Assembly (NCBI GenBank): GCA_040901765.1
Contig: JBBDYG010000105.1
Coordinates: forward strand, 12,279 to 76,278
Length of the DNA stretch: 64,000 nt
Direction: 5' to 3'
Source: JBBDYG01 sp040901765
Lineage (GTDB): Bacteria; Planctomycetota; Planctomycetia; Pirellulales; Lacipirellulaceae
Shown: piece by piece, positions 51,618-59,257 of the stretch
Layout of the letters: each line of letters starts with the position of its first letter
Position numbering within the stretch: the stretch's first letter is position 1
Program-made: the position numbers and the translations under genes
The notes under the pieces: generated by a model
What the model was told of the DNA's origin: nothing
The model's input: the letters and a program-made list of their open reading frames with translations, nothing else
Database searches by the model: none

Positions 51618-52033
51618 GATCTTTTCTCAACCTGGTTTACTAGCAACCGACGCTCAATCAGGCAGTCGTTGTTTGCCCAAACCTGGACTCGATACTCGCC
51701 GGGCGACGGAAAACTCAATCCTCCAGCCATAAAGTCTAGCTCAACCACGCCGCGCGGGTCTGGAAACTCGACTTCCAATTCAGCGACCCAAACCGGTTCG
51801 TGAACTTCGTCAGTATCGACTATTTGGACCTTAATTGTTACCGGCCCCCGACCACTAGTAAGGTCGACGTATATCCCAATGGCTGGATGGACGGCCGGAA
51901 ATTCAACGGCGTGAATCGCGGAAAAGCAGCCGAGAATAAACCGTTTGCCCGTTCCACGGTCGCGATAGACTAAGTCGCAAATCCCTACCGCGAGCGGTCT
52001 TGGTAGCGGGAGTTTTCCTGTGGCTGATTCCAT
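51614..52033 (-). CDS. DUF6941-like conserved hypothetical protein
   Basis: 139 residues from the ATG at 52033, preferred over the one ten codons upstream. The pattern CDLVYRDRGTGKRFILGCFS, VEFPAVHPAIGIYVDLTSGR and a beta-rich rest (VWVAELEVEFPDPRGVVELD, GEYRVQVWANNDCLIERRLL) matches a family of small beta-sandwich proteins widely found in bacteria. No enzyme site is apparent; it is cytosolic by lack of a signal. Coupled to the 59-residue ORF downstream. Confidence 0.75.
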   Translation of the reverse strand: MESATGKLPLPRPLAVGICDLVYRDRGTGKRFILGCFSAIHAVEFPAVHPAIGIYVDLTSGRGPVTIKVQIVDTDEVHEPVWVAELEVEFPDPRGVVELDFMAGGLSFPSPGEYRVQVWANNDCLIERRLLVNQVEKRS

Positions 52034-52135
52034 AATACGATACGCGAGTGAATTTCGCAACAAACGGCCGGAGCCATCCTATCGCCAGTCCGTCGCCGAC
52101 GCTAGCAGCCTGGGAATTCAGACTGCCTCTCCTGC

Positions 52136-52426
52136 CTACCGCAGCGACACCGTCACGCTCCGCCCGCTCGAATCGAACGAGAGTTTTCCCTCTCGGGCGA
52201 GCCAGCCAAGGGAGGTCAGCACCAGCTCGTCCGGCGCGCCGATCTCTTTTTTGAGGGCGGCCAGAGTGAGCGGTCCGGCAGCCAGCGCGTGCCAAATCTT
52301 GCCCGCGGTGTCGCCGATCAGGTCGTTCGACAGGCCCGGCGTTTTTGCGGGCAGCGATTTCTTGGTCGTTGTTTTCGCGGAGCTGACGCTAGCGCGCGAT
52401 TCCGCGGCGGGCTTCTTCTTGGCCAT
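52136..52426 (-). CDS. Winged helix-turn-helix protein (DUF2582-like)
   Basis: 96 residues; GGAG lies 10 nt before the ATG at 52426. The first 40 residues are Lys/Ser/Ala-rich and disordered. Residues 45-96 form the winged helix: LIGDTAGKIWHALAAGPLTL, ALKKEIGAPDELVLTSLGWL, AREGKLSFDSSGRSVTVSL. Members are small DNA-binding proteins with a basic tail. The target is unknown. The frame can be extended upstream without benefit. Confidence 0.82.
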   Translation of the reverse strand: MAKKKPAAESRASVSSAKTTTKKSLPAKTPGLSNDLIGDTAGKIWHALAAGPLTLAALKKEIGAPDELVLTSLGWLAREGKLSFDSSGRSVTVSLR

Positions 52427-52528
52427 GAGAGTGTCTCCGGAGGGTCTTATGGGCAGTCCGCCACGAACCAAACTATACCCGGTTTGCGGGCTCGCGCTCA
52501 AGCAGCGCCGGCGGGCAAAGAAACCCCG

Positions 52529-52726
52529 CTAGCCGGGCGAGGCAGAAATCCACCATAGCCTTGCCGAGTTCAAGGCGACCACGAGATAAAGGGCTGTCAT
52601 GGCGGCACCCCCAACGGACGGTGCAAAGTAAATTCTGTAGCCGTGGTCCATGGCTGCTATGAAAAGAACGATTGCGGCCAGGGCGAGAGCCCAATGCAAA
52701 TGTCGACGAGGGGATGGCTTATTCAT
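52529..52726 (-). CDS. Small membrane protein
   Basis: 65 residues with two hydrophobic helices (WALALAAIVLFIAAMDHG and GGAAMTALYLVVALNSARLW) and a basic start MNKPSPRRHLH. The topology is N-in with a short loop. No similarity I can name; the ORF is credible because no better frame exists and composition suits a membrane protein. Between the winged-helix and kinase genes. Confidence 0.5.
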   Translation of the reverse strand: MNKPSPRRHLHWALALAAIVLFIAAMDHGYRIYFAPSVGGAAMTALYLVVALNSARLWWISASPG

Positions 52727-52772
52727 TTTGATGGTCGCTCGAATTGATTACACAATGTTTGCCGCTGTCGTT

Positions 52773-53654
52773 TCACCCCTTGTCCGCATCTTCATGCTTA
52801 AGCCGCTTAATGGCCTTGAGAAAGTTTTCCATTGACGGAAACCGGTCGGCTGGCTCCGATTCGACGCATTTGAGAATCGCCGCTTCCAGGTCGGGATGTA
52901 TCTTCGGATAGAACTTGCGGATCGGTGGCGGGGTGCTGCCGCCATGCGTCATCGCGGCCAGTCCGTCCGAGCCGCGTAGCCACGGTAGATCGAACGCAAA
53001 CAGCTCGTACATCGAAACGCCGAACGAAAAGATGTCGAGCCGGTGGTCGGTCGGTCTCCGGCGGATTACCTCGGGGGCCATGTAATTGGGCGTCCCCGTA
53101 CGGTTGCCGGGTTGCATGAACTCCCGCTCCGCCGGCACGGTGAGACCGAAGTCGATCAGCTTGAGCGAAGTCGCGTCTTTGGAGCAGACAAAGTTTCGCG
53201 GGCAGATGTCACGGTGGATAAAGCCGCCCTTGTGAACCGCTTCGAGCGCCTCAGCCGCCTGGCGCACGAGCGTCAACCGATTGCCGTCGAGCAGCGGGCT
53301 GCGGGCGATGATCAGCGAGTTAAGCCCCGGACCATCGAGATATTCCATCACCAGGAACTGTTCGTCGTTGGTCGTGATGCCGTGCGAAAACGTGGTCACG
53401 ATCCGGGGGTGCGTAAACGTGGTCGCGATCTCCCCTTCGGTCGGCTTCTTCAAACCTTTGAAGCGGGCTTCCAGCGCCTCGGTCTTAGCCTGGTCGAGAA
53501 TCTTCAGGCCGATGATCTGGTCCGATTCGCGGTCGCGGGCCTGGTGAAAGTTCGACATCGTGCCGGAGACGGCGTCGCGCAAAATTTCGTACCGCCGACT
53601 GATATCGACCTTGCCCCCTTCGAGAATCGACTTGAAGAATTCGCCTAAACGCAT
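52773..53654 (-). CDS. Serine/threonine protein kinase, soluble
   Basis: 293 residues from the ATG at 53654; one eight codons upstream is possible. A eukaryotic-like kinase domain nearly throughout: Lys in IIGLKILDQ, Glu in the helix, hinge EYLDGPGLNSLI, catalytic loop HRDICPRNF, DFG in KLIDFGLTVP, activation segment GTPNYMAPEVIRR and DIFSFGVSMYELFAF. The glycine-rich loop is atypical (VSGTMSNFHQARD) and HRDICPRN replaces HRDLKPEN. Lacks the membrane anchor and PASTA repeats of many bacterial kinases. Probably active, substrate unknown. Confidence 0.92.
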   Translation of the reverse strand: MRLGEFFKSILEGGKVDISRRYEILRDAVSGTMSNFHQARDRESDQIIGLKILDQAKTEALEARFKGLKKPTEGEIATTFTHPRIVTTFSHGITTNDEQFLVMEYLDGPGLNSLIIARSPLLDGNRLTLVRQAAEALEAVHKGGFIHRDICPRNFVCSKDATSLKLIDFGLTVPAEREFMQPGNRTGTPNYMAPEVIRRRPTDHRLDIFSFGVSMYELFAFDLPWLRGSDGLAAMTHGGSTPPPIRKFYPKIHPDLEAAILKCVESEPADRFPSMENFLKAIKRLKHEDADKG

Positions 53655-53875
53655 GTGTCTGTTCCGCTGCTGTTTCATTGCTAGCCATTATCATTGTAGC
53701 AAAATGGAAGTTCGCCCGCCGGGGTGCGGCCAATGCGTCGGCGGAGGTTTATACCTGGAGTTGCCGCAGTATCCGGAGGAGTGAGTGAACTGCTCGCCAT
53801 TTGGTCGCGGGGCGGTTATTATGGGGCTGCGACATTCCCGACTAGCAAACTCTGAGCGACGAAAGGGTCAACCTC

Positions 53876-54793
53876 ATGCAGCGGCGCGAATTCTTACAGG
53901 CGGGCGGAGCAATTGGAATCGGCACGTTCGCGGCGGCGCAAGTCGCTCTCGCACAGGAAACGCCCGACGCTGCCAAGCAAACCTTCAAGCTCAAGTACGG
54001 CCCGCACTTTGGCATGTTTAAGAATGCGGCCGGCGACGACCCGGTCGATCAACTCAAGTTCGCCGCCGACCAGGGCTTCACCGCCTGGGAAGACAACGGA
54101 ATGAAAGGCCGCAGCGTCGAGGAGCAGACCCGCATCGCCCGCGCTATGGAGTCGCTCGGCATCACGATGGGCGTGTTCGTGGCGCATGGCAACTTCCACC
54201 AAGTATCGTTCGCCGGCACCGACAAAGCGAAACGCGAAGAGGTGCTGAAGAATTGCCGCGATAGCATCGATGTCGCCAAGCGTGTGAACGCCAAGTGGAT
54301 GACCGTTGTGCCGGACCTTTATCACCCGGGACTGGAATGGGGTTATCAAACGGCCAACTGCGTCGAGCTACTGCGGCAGTGCGCCGAGATTTTTGAGCCG
54401 CACAACCTGATCATGGTGCTCGAACCGCTCAATTGGTGGCGGGATCACCCGAACCTGTTCCTGCACAAGATTCCGCAGGCCTACGAAATCTGCCGCGCGG
54501 TCGATAGCCCGTCGTGCAAGATCCTGTTCGACATTTATCACCAGCAAATTACCGAGGGGAATTTGATTCCGAACATCGACCTGGCCTGGAGCGAAGTCGC
54601 GTACTTCCAAACCGGCGACAACCCCGGCCGCAAGGAACCGGGCACGGGTGAGATCAATTACCGCAACGTGTTCAAGCACATCCACGGCAAAGGATTTGAG
54701 GGCGTGCTAGGCATGGAGCACGGCAACTCCCTCCCCGGCAAAGAAGGCGACTTGGCGGTGATTGAGGCGTACCGCGAAGCGGATGCTTTTTAG
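53876..54793 (+). CDS. Secreted TIM-barrel protein, hydroxypyruvate isomerase-like
   Basis: 305 residues. A Tat-type signal (MQRREFLQAGGAIGIGTFAA) directs export. The mature protein is an AP-endonuclease-2 type TIM barrel: LKYGPHFGMFKNAAG, AADQGFTAWEDNGMKGRSVE, MVLEPLNWWRDHPNLFLHKI with a metal-binding Glu, KILFDIYHQQITEGNLI with Asp and His, and FKHIHGKGFEGVLGMEHGNS with Glu. Those residues fit sugar isomerases/epimerases. Common in planctomycetes for sugar catabolism. No operon partner is visible within 170 nt. Confidence 0.9.
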   Translation: MQRREFLQAGGAIGIGTFAAAQVALAQETPDAAKQTFKLKYGPHFGMFKNAAGDDPVDQLKFAADQGFTAWEDNGMKGRSVEEQTRIARAMESLGITMGVFVAHGNFHQVSFAGTDKAKREEVLKNCRDSIDVAKRVNAKWMTVVPDLYHPGLEWGYQTANCVELLRQCAEIFEPHNLIMVLEPLNWWRDHPNLFLHKIPQAYEICRAVDSPSCKILFDIYHQQITEGNLIPNIDLAWSEVAYFQTGDNPGRKEPGTGEINYRNVFKHIHGKGFEGVLGMEHGNSLPGKEGDLAVIEAYREADAF

Positions 54794-54826
54794 GATGCGA
54801 TTAACTCGGCGACAAGTAGCAAATTG

Positions 54827-54936
54827 CACCACGGTGTCACGGAGAACACGGAGAATTGAACGGCAAGGATATGGAGCATGCTGCGAGATACTCGCATCGT
54901 ACCTTCAATCTCCGAGTTCTCTGTGGCTCCGTGGTG
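54827..54936. repeat. Inverted repeat with CACCACGGTGTCACGGAG words
   Basis: CACCACGGTGTCACGGAGAA with CACGGAGAATTGAA at left is answered by TTCAATCTCCGAG and CTGTGGCTCCGTGGTG at right. Centre about 43 nt. It occupies the spacer before the DUF1080 gene. Confidence 0.8.
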
Positions 54937-54970
54937 AGTTCTTCTGTTAAACCAAATTGGAGTCACCGCG

Positions 54971-56431
54971 ATGAACGTTCTTCGATTCGTATTGACAGTA
55001 TGTCTTCTTCCTTCTTTTTCACTGGCATCCGTAGCGGCCGGCGCCGACGGCTGGCAAACGCTGTTCGACGGCAAGTCGCTCGATGCCTGGCGCGTCTACC
55101 AGCAGAAGGCTGACACACCGGTTAAGCATTGGGTGATTGCCGATGGCACGCTCCATCGCCCCGAGGGCGGCGGCGACCTGATTACTCGCGAACAGTTCGG
55201 CGACTTTGAACTCGAATTCGACTGGAAGATTTCCGAAGGGGGCAATAGCGGCGTCATCTACCGGGCGACGGAGGATGAGCCAGATTCCTACCGCACCGGC
55301 CCCGAGTACCAGGTGCTCGACAACGCGGCAACAGGTCACGAGGCCACCGACGACGTGGCCGCCGGCTCGCTATATGCCCTTTACAGTCCGACGACCGACG
55401 CCGCCAAGCCGGTTGGCGAGTGGAACACGGGTCGCATTGTGGTCGATGGCAACCGCATTGAGCACTGGCTCAATGGTAAGAAGATCGTCGAGGCCGACAT
55501 GGCTTCCGACGATTGGCGAGCCAAGGTCGCCAACAGCAAATTCGCGAACTGGAAAGGTTTTGCCAAGAGCAAGCGCGGCCACATCGCATTGCAAGACCAC
55601 GGCAATCCCGTCTGGTATCGCAACATTCGCATTCGGCCGATGAATGAAGTGCAAACCGCGGGGGCCAAACCCGCGCGGCTGCTGTTCGTCACGCAAAGCG
55701 CGGGCTTCAAGCACGGCAGCGTCACCCGCAAGGCATCGGACCTTTCGCCCGCCGAGCAGGTGATGACCGAGCTAGGCCTCAGTAGCGGCCTGTTCCGCGT
55801 CGATTGCACGCAGGACGTGGCCAAGGATTTCAAACGCGAGCTTCTCGAAAATTACGACATCGTGATGTTCTACACCACGGGCGACCTGCCGATCGATCCG
55901 GAAACGCTCGATTATTTTTTCAACGACTGGCTCAAGCAAAAAGGCCACGGCTTTATCGGCGCGCACTCGGCGGCCGACACGTTTCACAACTATGAGCCGT
56001 ATTGGGACATGATTGGCGGCACGTTCGTGGCCCACCCCTGGAATGCCGACGCCACAGTGACCATTATGGTTCACGACCCGTCGCACCCCGTTGCCAAGCC
56101 GTGGGGCGAAGAGTTCACCATTCAAGACGAAATCTACCAGTTCAAGAACTGGCAGCCCGAAAAGGTCCGCGTGCTGATGAGCCTCAACATGGAAAAGACC
56201 GACCTCAAGATGCCATTCCACGTGCCGATTGCCTGGGTCAAGAACTACGGCCAGGGCAAAGCCATGCACATGAGCCTCGGCCACCGCGAAGACGTGTGGA
56301 CCAACCCCACCTATCAAGAGTCGCTCCTGGGCGGCGTGAAGTGGATCCTCGGCCAGGAAGAAGGCGACGCCACGCCGAACCCCGAAGTCTCTGCCGAAGA
56401 GGAAAAAAAGGCGCAAGCCACCGCTAAATAG
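54971..56431 (+). CDS. Secreted DUF1080 (3-keto-disaccharide hydrolase)-ThuA protein
   Basis: 486 residues, signal peptide VLRFVLTVCLLPSFSLASVA. Residues about 28-220 are a DUF1080 beta-jellyroll (WQTLFDGKSLDAWRVYQQ, FELEFDWKISEGGNSGVIYR, GPEYQVLDNAATGHE, YRNIRIRPM), a family including enzymes acting on 3-keto-disaccharides and glucans. Residues about 230-465 are a ThuA-like glutamine amidotransferase fold (RLLFVTQSAGFKHGSVTRKA, VMFYTTGDLPIDPETLDYFF, HGFIGAHSAADTFHNYEPYW, GKAMHMSLGHRED) usually used for trehalose or sugar modification. The TAG stop is the first bases of a family D repeat. Confidence 0.9.
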   Translation: MNVLRFVLTVCLLPSFSLASVAAGADGWQTLFDGKSLDAWRVYQQKADTPVKHWVIADGTLHRPEGGGDLITREQFGDFELEFDWKISEGGNSGVIYRATEDEPDSYRTGPEYQVLDNAATGHEATDDVAAGSLYALYSPTTDAAKPVGEWNTGRIVVDGNRIEHWLNGKKIVEADMASDDWRAKVANSKFANWKGFAKSKRGHIALQDHGNPVWYRNIRIRPMNEVQTAGAKPARLLFVTQSAGFKHGSVTRKASDLSPAEQVMTELGLSSGLFRVDCTQDVAKDFKRELLENYDIVMFYTTGDLPIDPETLDYFFNDWLKQKGHGFIGAHSAADTFHNYEPYWDMIGGTFVAHPWNADATVTIMVHDPSHPVAKPWGEEFTIQDEIYQFKNWQPEKVRVLMSLNMEKTDLKMPFHVPIAWVKNYGQGKAMHMSLGHREDVWTNPTYQESLLGGVKWILGQEEGDATPNPEVSAEEEKKAQATAK

Positions 56432-56449
56432 CCCGGCCATCCTGGCCGG
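56428..56449. repeat. Family D repeat supplying a stop codon
   Basis: TAGCCCGGCCATCCTGGCCG begins at the stop codon of the DUF1080-ThuA gene. Related copies are at 42793-42813 and 61910-61997. Confidence 0.85.
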
Positions 56450-56454
56450 ATAAA

Positions 56455-56755
56455 GTGGTCCACAGATGTCGCAGATGAAGATTGATGTAATAGCCACGGA
56501 TGGAACACGGATGGAACACGGATGAGAGTAATTGGTAAAAATGAAGTCGCTGTTGGTTGCTCATTGGCCGCAACCCGGTCATAGAATGAACCTCACGCAG
56601 AGGCGCGGAGCAGAAATATTGACTACTCTGCGCCCTCCGCGCCTCTGCGTGAGACTTGTTTGGTTGCGGCCGTAGGCCGCGCAGGGAGCTTCTGTTATTC
56701 TTCCGTACATCCGTGTTCGATCCGTGTTTCATCCGTGGCAAAACAGATTTCTTAA
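56455..56755. repeat. 300-bp composite palindrome region
   Basis: Left side has GTCCACAGATGTCGCAGATG and repeated ACGGATGGAACACGGATG, answered by CATCCGTGTTCGATCCGTGT and TTTCATCCGTGG at the right. Inside is a separate palindrome with CTCACGCAGAGGCGCGGAG against CTCCGCGCCTCTGCGTGAG. The minus-strand ORF over it has no recognisable protein features. Confidence 0.8.
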
Positions 56756-56832
56756 TTTTCTCCACGCTTGCGGGAGGAGCCGCTGGAGAAGGGGCGCCGG
56801 TGGTGAAGCTGCCATGATCGAGAATCAATAAA

Positions 56833-57159
56833 ATGAAGAACAGTGAAGTCGCAGCTAGCGACGGCCTGAATATCCTCGACAAGCGGTTTGGCGTGAGTGC
56901 CGATGCTCAATCGCAGCATCAGCAGTTCAGTGAGCAGGCCGAGGTGGCGGAAGTGCTCTACGCGGCGCGGAAGGCCGCGGGACTCACACAGGCTCAACTA
57001 GCTCAGGTAACGGGAACTACACAGGAAGTTGTCTCCCAACTTGAAGACGCCGACTACAACGGCCATTCTCTTTCGATGTTGCGCCGAATCGCGGCGGCGC
57101 TCGATAGCCATGTCGAACTGCGATTGGTGCCGAACTCGACCGAAAAAGCCGCTGGTTGA
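56833..57159 (+). CDS. XRE family helix-turn-helix regulator, antitoxin-like
   Basis: 108 residues. HTH at about 40-95: AEVLYAARKAAGLTQAQLAQ, VTGTTQEVVSQLEDADYNGH, SLSMLRRIAAALDSHVELRL. This is the HigA/XRE antitoxin pattern, where such a protein normally follows a RelE/HigB toxin gene. No toxin is encoded within the 380 nt upstream (all repeat) nor downstream, where the sulfatase starts 93 nt later, so it is orphan. It may regulate the sulfatase or itself. Confidence 0.85.
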   Translation: MKNSEVAASDGLNILDKRFGVSADAQSQHQQFSEQAEVAEVLYAARKAAGLTQAQLAQVTGTTQEVVSQLEDADYNGHSLSMLRRIAAALDSHVELRLVPNSTEKAAG

Positions 57160-57177
57160 TCGCACGGCATCCAGCGG

Positions 57178-57235
57178 AACTTGAGGTCACAGATTGTGAT
57201 TCCAAGTTTGAGGTCGCAAATTGCGACCTCAAGTT
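57178..57235. repeat. Inverted repeat ACTTGAGGTC/GACCTCAAGT
   Basis: AACTTGAGGTCACAGATTGT ends and GCGACCTCAAGTT begin a palindrome with an internal direct copy TTTGAGGTCGCAAATTGCGA. It sits between the HTH gene and the sulfatase start. Confidence 0.72.
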
Positions 57236-57252
57236 ATGCTATTCTGCAGTCC

Positions 57253-59028
57253 ATGATTTCCCGCTCGCTAATCCTGTTCGCGCTTCTCTGCGGTTCATGC
57301 GTCGCGGCCGCCCCGCCCAACGTCGTGATCTTCCTCGCCGACGACGCGGGCTGGGGCGACTATTCGATCAACGGCAACACGACGGTGCGGACGCCGAACA
57401 TCGATTCGATTGGCCGCGACGGCGCGCAGTTCGAGCAGTTTTTCGTCTGCCCGGTTTGCTCGCCGACGCGGGCCGAGTTTCTCACCGGTCGCTACCATCC
57501 TCGCGGCGGCGTGAGCGGCGTTTCGGAAGGGCGGGAGCGGCTCGACCTTGACGAGAAAACCATCGCCGATGCCTTCAAGGCCGCGGGATACGCGACCGGC
57601 GCGTTCGGCAAGTGGCACAACGGCAGCCAGTGGCCCTATCATCCGCTGGCCCGCGGGTTCGACGAATACTTTGGCCACTCGTCGGGCCATTGGGGCGAGT
57701 ACTTCGACTCGCCGCTGGAGGAAAGCACATTGAAGGGCGACGGCCGGATGGTCCGCGACAAAGGGTACATCGTCGATCTCTGCACCGACCGGGCGATCGA
57801 CTTCATCGACCGGAACCGCGCACGGCCATTCTTTTGCTATGTGCCTTTCACGACGCCCCACTCGCCGTGGGCGGTGCCCGAAGAAGATTGGAAACGCTTT
57901 AAGAACAAGCCGATCACGCAGCCAGCCACACAGCCCGACGCGGAAGTGCTCGACCATACCCGCTGCGCGCTGGCGATGATCGAGAACCAGGACCGAAACG
58001 TGGGCCGCGTGCTCGCAAAGCTCGACGAGTTGGGGCTGAGCGAGAACACAATCGTGGTTTACTTCTCCGACAACGGCCCCAATAGCGCGCGGTGGAATGG
58101 TGGGATGCGTGGCCGCAAAGGCTCGACCGACGAAGGGGGCATTCGCTCGCCGCTGTTGGTGCGCTGGCCGGCGAAAATTGCGCCGCGCACGACGGTCCGC
58201 GAAATCTCTGGCGCGATCGACCTGCTTCCGACGCTGACGTCGCTGGCAGGGATTGATCGCGTCGGCGACAAACCGCTCGACGGCATGGATCTGACGGCCT
58301 TGCTTCTCGGCGAAGGAGAAATGTGGCCCGAGCGTAAGTTATTCACCCACTGGGCCGGCAAAGTCAGCGTTCGCACGCAGCAGTACCGGCTCGACGACCG
58401 CGGCCGGCTTTACGACCTGACGACCGATCCGGGCCAACGAAAAGACATTCCCGCGGCGAAGCCCGAGGTCGCGGCGGAACTTTCCAACGCCGTCGCCGAA
58501 TGGCAACGCGAGATGTTTCCAACTTCGGGTGACGAACGGCCGTTCACAGTCGGCTACGTCGAGTTCCCCTGGTCGCCGCTCCCGGCTCGCGACGGCGTGC
58601 CGCACGGCGGCGTTCGGCGCAGCGCGAGCGCGCCGAACTGCTCTTACTTCGTCGATTGGCGCACGATCGATGATCGTATCACCTGGGACATTGAGGTTAA
58701 TACTACTGGCGAGTACGAAGTGGTGATCGACTACACCTGCCCCGAAGCGGACGCGGGTTCTACGATCGAATTGAGTTTCAACAATAGCAAACTTACCGGC
58801 AAGGTCGCGCCGGGCTGGGATCCGCCGCTCTACACGAACCAAGACACCCTGCCACGCCCGAAGGCCGAATCGCAGATGAAAGAATTTCGCCCGCTGCGCC
58901 TTGGCACCATCCGCCTAGAACGAGGCCGCGGCCTGCTCGCACTGCGGGCGCTCGAAGTGCCGGGCGATTATGTGATGGACGTCCGGCGGGTGAACTTGAC
59001 GCTCCTAGAAATAGTCGCTCCGCTGTAG
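57253..59028 (+). CDS. Secreted sulfatase, formylglycine type
   Basis: 591 residues from the ATG at 57253, a signal peptide start (SRSLILFALLCGSCVAAAP). Metal ligands Asp30-Asp31 in VIFLADDAGWGD; the Cys69-x-Pro-x-Arg motif (CSPTRAEFLTGR) is converted to formylglycine. Further marks: GYATGAFGKWHNG, FCYVPFTTPHSPWAVP, TIVVYFSDNGPNS with second Asp-Asn metal pair, and LLVRWPAKI. Residues about 440-591 are an added C-terminal domain (DWRTIDDRITWDIEVNTTGE). It cleaves sulfate esters from polysaccharides, part of the typical planctomycete set. An HTH protein gene lies upstream. Confidence 0.95.
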   Translation: MISRSLILFALLCGSCVAAAPPNVVIFLADDAGWGDYSINGNTTVRTPNIDSIGRDGAQFEQFFVCPVCSPTRAEFLTGRYHPRGGVSGVSEGRERLDLDEKTIADAFKAAGYATGAFGKWHNGSQWPYHPLARGFDEYFGHSSGHWGEYFDSPLEESTLKGDGRMVRDKGYIVDLCTDRAIDFIDRNRARPFFCYVPFTTPHSPWAVPEEDWKRFKNKPITQPATQPDAEVLDHTRCALAMIENQDRNVGRVLAKLDELGLSENTIVVYFSDNGPNSARWNGGMRGRKGSTDEGGIRSPLLVRWPAKIAPRTTVREISGAIDLLPTLTSLAGIDRVGDKPLDGMDLTALLLGEGEMWPERKLFTHWAGKVSVRTQQYRLDDRGRLYDLTTDPGQRKDIPAAKPEVAAELSNAVAEWQREMFPTSGDERPFTVGYVEFPWSPLPARDGVPHGGVRRSASAPNCSYFVDWRTIDDRITWDIEVNTTGEYEVVIDYTCPEADAGSTIELSFNNSKLTGKVAPGWDPPLYTNQDTLPRPKAESQMKEFRPLRLGTIRLERGRGLLALRALEVPGDYVMDVRRVNLTLLEIVAPL

Positions 59029-59030
59029 TA

Positions 59031-59102
59031 GGCAGACGGCAGCAGGCAGAGGGCAGTGAAGACCGCAATTCGCTGCCGTCTGCTTGCTGCCCTCTGCCTG
59101 CT
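59031..59102. repeat. GGCAGACGGCAGCAGGCAGAGGGC inverted repeat
   Basis: Left arm GGCAGACGGCAGCAGGCAGA and right arm CTGCCGTCTGCTTGCTGCCC, CTGCCTGCT are made of the same two words in complementary order. It starts 3 nt after the sulfatase stop. The rest of the 230-nt spacer has no gene. Confidence 0.78.
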
Positions 59103-59257
59103 CGTGCTAATCCGTGGCTCGATCTGACCATCGGCGGCTGGAAGCCGCCGCCAAGGGCACTAGGCGGGCGGCCGTTTTCTGTTAAAACCAGCCGGTTTGC
59201 TCCAGGCCTTATCGGCACGCGATCGCACGCCGGTTCATTGACGGCGCGCATACATCC

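Noticed and set aside
56424..56882. 152-codon minus-strand frame in the spacer after the DUF1080 gene
   Set aside because: Mostly read from palindromic repeats; residues such as HAEARRAQSS are typical of repeat translations and no domain is visible.
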